A stretch of DNA of 7,247 bases from an uncultured Actinomycetes bacterium (GTDB lineage Bacteria; Actinomycetota; Actinomycetes; Nanopelagicales; Nanopelagicaceae), in the NCBI GenBank assembly GCA_903832395.1, contig CAILBF010000164.1:1-7247 (forward strand). Direction: 5' to 3'. This document shows, piece by piece, positions 5,377-7,247 of this stretch. The notes below the pieces were generated by a model. That model had not been told where the DNA came from and did not search any database. It saw only the letters and a list, made by a program, of their open reading frames with translations. A program made the position numbers and the translations under genes. The first letter of the stretch is position 1. Each line of letters starts with the position of its first letter.

Positions 5377-6327
5377 TTAGAGTGTTTGGACGTCTGCCTG
5401 TTTTGCGCGAACAGCTTCAGCTGCAGCTTTTAGTGCGGATAGTTCTGAATCTGTAAGTGCGCTTTCAACAACTTTCTTAATTCCATTGCGGCCAATCTCG
5501 GCTTCAACACCAAGGTAGACACCAGTAATTCCATATTCGCCATCTACCCATGCACATACCGGCATAACAGCGCCTGAATCTTCAATGACAGCCTTAGCCA
5601 TGCGCGCAGCTGCAGCCGATGGCGCGTAATAAGCCGAACCCGTTTTAAGAAGTGCGACGACTTCGGCGCCACCATTGCGAGTGCGATCTACTAGTTCATC
5701 AATCTCAGTTTGCGATAAAAGTTCGCTGAGCGCTTTGCCGTTGACTGTGCAGCGACTTGGAACTGGAACCATTGTGTCGCCATGTGAACCAAGAGTAAGT
5801 GTCTTGACTGCGCCAACCTTGACCGCAAGTTTTTCAGCAACAAAATTAGTAAAGCGTGCAGTGTCGAGCATTCCTGCCTGGCCCATCACACGGTGCTTAG
5901 GAAAACCAGTTGCGAGTTGGGCGAGGGCGGTCATTTCATCAAGTGGATTTGAAACAACAATAATGACGGCGTTAGGTGAGTGCTTAGCAATATTTTCAGC
6001 CACTCCGCGAACGATGCCGGCGTTAACTCCGATTAGATCCATACGGCTCATGCCGGGCTTGCGTGGAAGACCTGCAGTAATTACTACAACATCAGAGTTT
6101 GCCGTTGCTTCGTATCCAGCGCCTTCGGCGGTTGTTGTTGCGCCAATAACTTTAGTTTCAAAACCTTCAATAGAGCGGGATTGATTCATATCTAGGGCCA
6201 AACCTTCAGGTTTGCCTTCAACGATATCTGTAAGAACTACTGTGTCAAAAACATCGAATTCGGCTAATCGAAGTGCAGTTGTTGAACCATAAAAACCTGC
6301 ACCAACTACAGTTACTTTTGCGCCCAT
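5377..6327 (-). CDS. mdh: Malate dehydrogenase, LDH-like (type 3)
   Basis: A complete 316-residue enzyme interconverting malate and oxaloacetate with NAD(H) in the TCA cycle. The dinucleotide motif GAGFYGS (9-15) is followed by Asp34, which favours NAD over NADP. Active-site residues are visible: Arg89 and Arg95 in LPRKPGMSR (Arg89 marks malate rather than lactate dehydrogenase), Asn127 in SNPLD, Asp155 and Arg158, and catalytic His182 in GSHGDTMVP. GAGxxG plus this length place it in the LDH-like group rather than the GAAGxxGY group of about 329 residues usual in Streptomyces and mycobacteria. It lies 42 bases after the DUF3017 gene and 16 before icd. GGGG before the ATG (AAAAAGGGGATCACGCC) probably serves as ribosome binding site. 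Confidence 0.97.
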   Translation of the reverse strand: MGAKVTVVGAGFYGSTTALRLAEFDVFDTVVLTDIVEGKPEGLALDMNQSRSIEGFETKVIGATTTAEGAGYEATANSDVVVITAGLPRKPGMSRMDLIGVNAGIVRGVAENIAKHSPNAVIIVVSNPLDEMTALAQLATGFPKHRVMGQAGMLDTARFTNFVAEKLAVKVGAVKTLTLGSHGDTMVPVPSRCTVNGKALSELLSQTEIDELVDRTRNGGAEVVALLKTGSAYYAPSAAAARMAKAVIEDSGAVMPVCAWVDGEYGITGVYLGVEAEIGRNGIKKVVESALTDSELSALKAAAEAVRAKQADVQTL

Positions 6328-6369
6328 GGCGTGATCCCCTTTTTAACTCTGTGAAGCACTAAGCCAACT

Positions 6370-6597
6370 CTACCGTCCGTGAGGAAGCGCAACTGCCAAT
6401 GCAAAGAGGGCAACGGCAATCACAAGCGGAAAATAAAAGTCGAATTTACGCAAGTGACGCCCTTTGAGTGCTACACCTGCAGTACCAGCTGCAATAAAAA
6501 GTGACCCACCTCGCACTATTCCGCCAATACCTAGCGCTATGCCAACAAGTATGGCTACATTGCTAATGATGGTGAGCAGGCGATTACTTAACTGCAC
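6370..6597 (-). CDS. DUF3017 small membrane protein, GTG start overlapping folD
   Basis: A 75-residue protein of unknown function, dominated by three hydrophobic segments at about residues 9-28, 32-44 and 55-71, separated by short basic stretches (LKGRHLRKFD at 44-53); it ends in PHGR. It fits DUF3017, a small integral membrane family found next to folD and mdh in Actinobacteria. The frame is open up to an ATG at 6669, but those extra 24 residues are polar, Cys/Trp-rich and lie wholly within the conserved end of folD, so the GTG at 6597 is the better start; it overlaps the folD stop by 10 bases and lacks a clear Shine-Dalgarno, suggesting coupled translation. Function cannot be inferred from the sequence; context links it to folate or TCA genes only by position. 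Confidence 0.75.
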   Translation of the reverse strand: MQLSNRLLTIISNVAILVGIALGIGGIVRGGSLFIAAGTAGVALKGRHLRKFDFYFPLVIAVALFALAVALPHGR

Positions 6598-7247
6598 GCA
6601 TCTACTACATTCTTGATGAGCATTGCTCGCGTCATTGGTCCAACACCGCCAGGCATAGGTGCAACCCATGATGCAACATTCATCACGCCAGGGTCTACAT
6701 CGCCGAGCAAGCCTGCATCCGTGCGAGAAATTCCCACATCAATAACTACTGCGCCAGGTTTAATCATGTCGGCTTTAAGAAAATGGGCCTGACCAATTGC
6801 AGCGACAATAATGTCGGCATTCTTAGTATGTGTTAATAAATCTTTTGTACCCGTATGCGTCAAAGTAACGGTCGCATTTTCTTGTTTGCGCGTTAGCAAT
6901 AGTCCAAGTGGTCGCCCAACAGTTAGGCCTCTACCAATTACGGTTACTTCAGCACCTTTCGTACTAATTCCATAATGCGTGAGAAGTTCAACAATTCCAT
7001 GTGGCGTGCATGGCAAAGGTGCGTCATATCCGGAGACTAAACGGCCTAAATTCATAGGGTGTAAGCCATCGGCATCTTTAGTTGGATCGATGGCTTCTAA
7101 GATTCTTTGAGTATTAATTCCCTTTGGCAGTGGAAGTTGAACAATGTATCCAGTGCACTCAGGTGATGCATTGAGATCTTTAATTGCCGCCATTACATCG
7201 GCTTCAGTGGCATCGGCTGGCAGGTCTACGCGGATTGAGTTAATACC
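6588..7247 (-). CDS. folD: Bifunctional methylenetetrahydrofolate dehydrogenase/cyclohydrolase FolD, 5' end outside window
   Basis: FolD oxidises 5,10-methylene-THF to 5,10-methenyl-THF with NADP+ and hydrolyses it to 10-formyl-THF, feeding purine and formyl-methionine synthesis and making NADPH. The 219 visible residues run in from the right edge with no start; about 65 N-terminal residues, including the catalytic Tyr-x-x-x-Lys, lie outside. Counting from the edge, visible signatures are GYIVQLPLP (33-41), KDADGLH (57-63), PCTPHG (79-84), the Rossmann segment GRGLTVGRP (105-113) and the C-terminal PGGVGPMT (199-206). An internal ATG at 7193 is not the start, since family-like sequence (SIRVDLPAD) continues upstream of it. 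It is the first visible gene of the folD-DUF3017-mdh-icd run. Confidence 0.96.
   Translation of the reverse strand, partial: GINSIRVDLPADATEADVMAAIKDLNASPECTGYIVQLPLPKGINTQRILEAIDPTKDADGLHPMNLGRLVSGYDAPLPCTPHGIVELLTHYGISTKGAEVTVIGRGLTVGRPLGLLLTRKQENATVTLTHTGTKDLLTHTKNADIIVAAIGQAHFLKADMIKPGAVVIDVGISRTDAGLLGDVDPGVMNVASWVAPMPGGVGPMTRAMLIKNVVDACS

Noticed and set aside
5675..6184. Plus-strand open frame of 169 codons opposite mdh
   Set aside because: It lies entirely antisense to mdh, whose active-site motifs are all intact; the frame looks like a codon-usage shadow.
6328..6369. Internal promoter before mdh
   Set aside because: TAGAGT fits TANNNT but no matching -35 was found; the gap is more simply an operon spacer.
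6598..6669. ATG at 6669 as start of the DUF3017 gene
   Set aside because: The extra 24 residues are encoded by the out-of-frame copy of the conserved FolD C terminus and do not resemble a membrane protein N terminus.
7191..7193. ATG at 7193 as the folD start
   Set aside because: FolD-like sequence continues in frame to the window edge, and about 65 further N-terminal residues with the catalytic Lys are needed.
1..7247. CRISPR array, insertion sequence, tRNA/rRNA, prophage or defence genes
   Set aside because: No repeat-spacer pattern, transposase, terminal inverted repeats, tRNA-like fold or defence domains were seen; the window is core metabolism and transport.

Overview
The window looks like a piece of an actinobacterial chromosome with moderate to low GC. 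The gene content (a folD, DUF3017, mdh run, a CNNM/CBS membrane protein, an orphan sugar-ABC ATPase, a ThcA-like aldehyde dehydrogenase with a DUF779 partner) and the AT-leaning codon use would suit a small-genome freshwater actinobacterium of the Nanopelagicales (acI) kind. That placement is inference from gene order and composition, not a search result.

Layout. Bases 1-819 (minus) hold the N-terminal 273 codons of a CNNM (DUF21)/CBS-domain membrane protein that runs off the left edge. A 147-base divergent intergenic region (820-966) carries a near-leaderless promoter for that gene and a structured, palindrome-containing leader for a plus-strand gene at 967-2046, a complete UgpC/MsiK/MalK-type ATPase of sugar ABC importers with no permease or binding protein beside it. 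A strong bidirectional intrinsic terminator (2056-2093) separates it from a converging minus-strand pair: aldehyde dehydrogenase (2503-4026) followed by its DUF779 partner (2092-2493). The 119 bases upstream of the dehydrogenase contain a good -35/-10 promoter and three inverted repeats. Further right, still on the minus strand, is a compact run read from the right edge: folD (partial, 6588-7247), a small DUF3017 membrane protein (6370-6597), an LDH-type malate dehydrogenase (5377-6327) and an NADP-type homodimeric isocitrate dehydrogenase (4146-5360).

How the genes fit together. The folD-DUF3017-mdh-icd run joins one-carbon/folate metabolism to two TCA-cycle dehydrogenases; FolD and Icd are both potential NADPH sources. 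The aldehyde dehydrogenase and DUF779 protein form a separately promoted aldehyde-oxidation unit. The orphan ATPase probably energises several sugar importers encoded elsewhere. The coding genes all belong to known families; I do not see a wholly new system. The least explained parts are the two regulatory regions (820-966 and 4027-4145) and the two uncharacterised partner proteins (DUF779, DUF3017). No gene-free stretch exceeds 150 bases.
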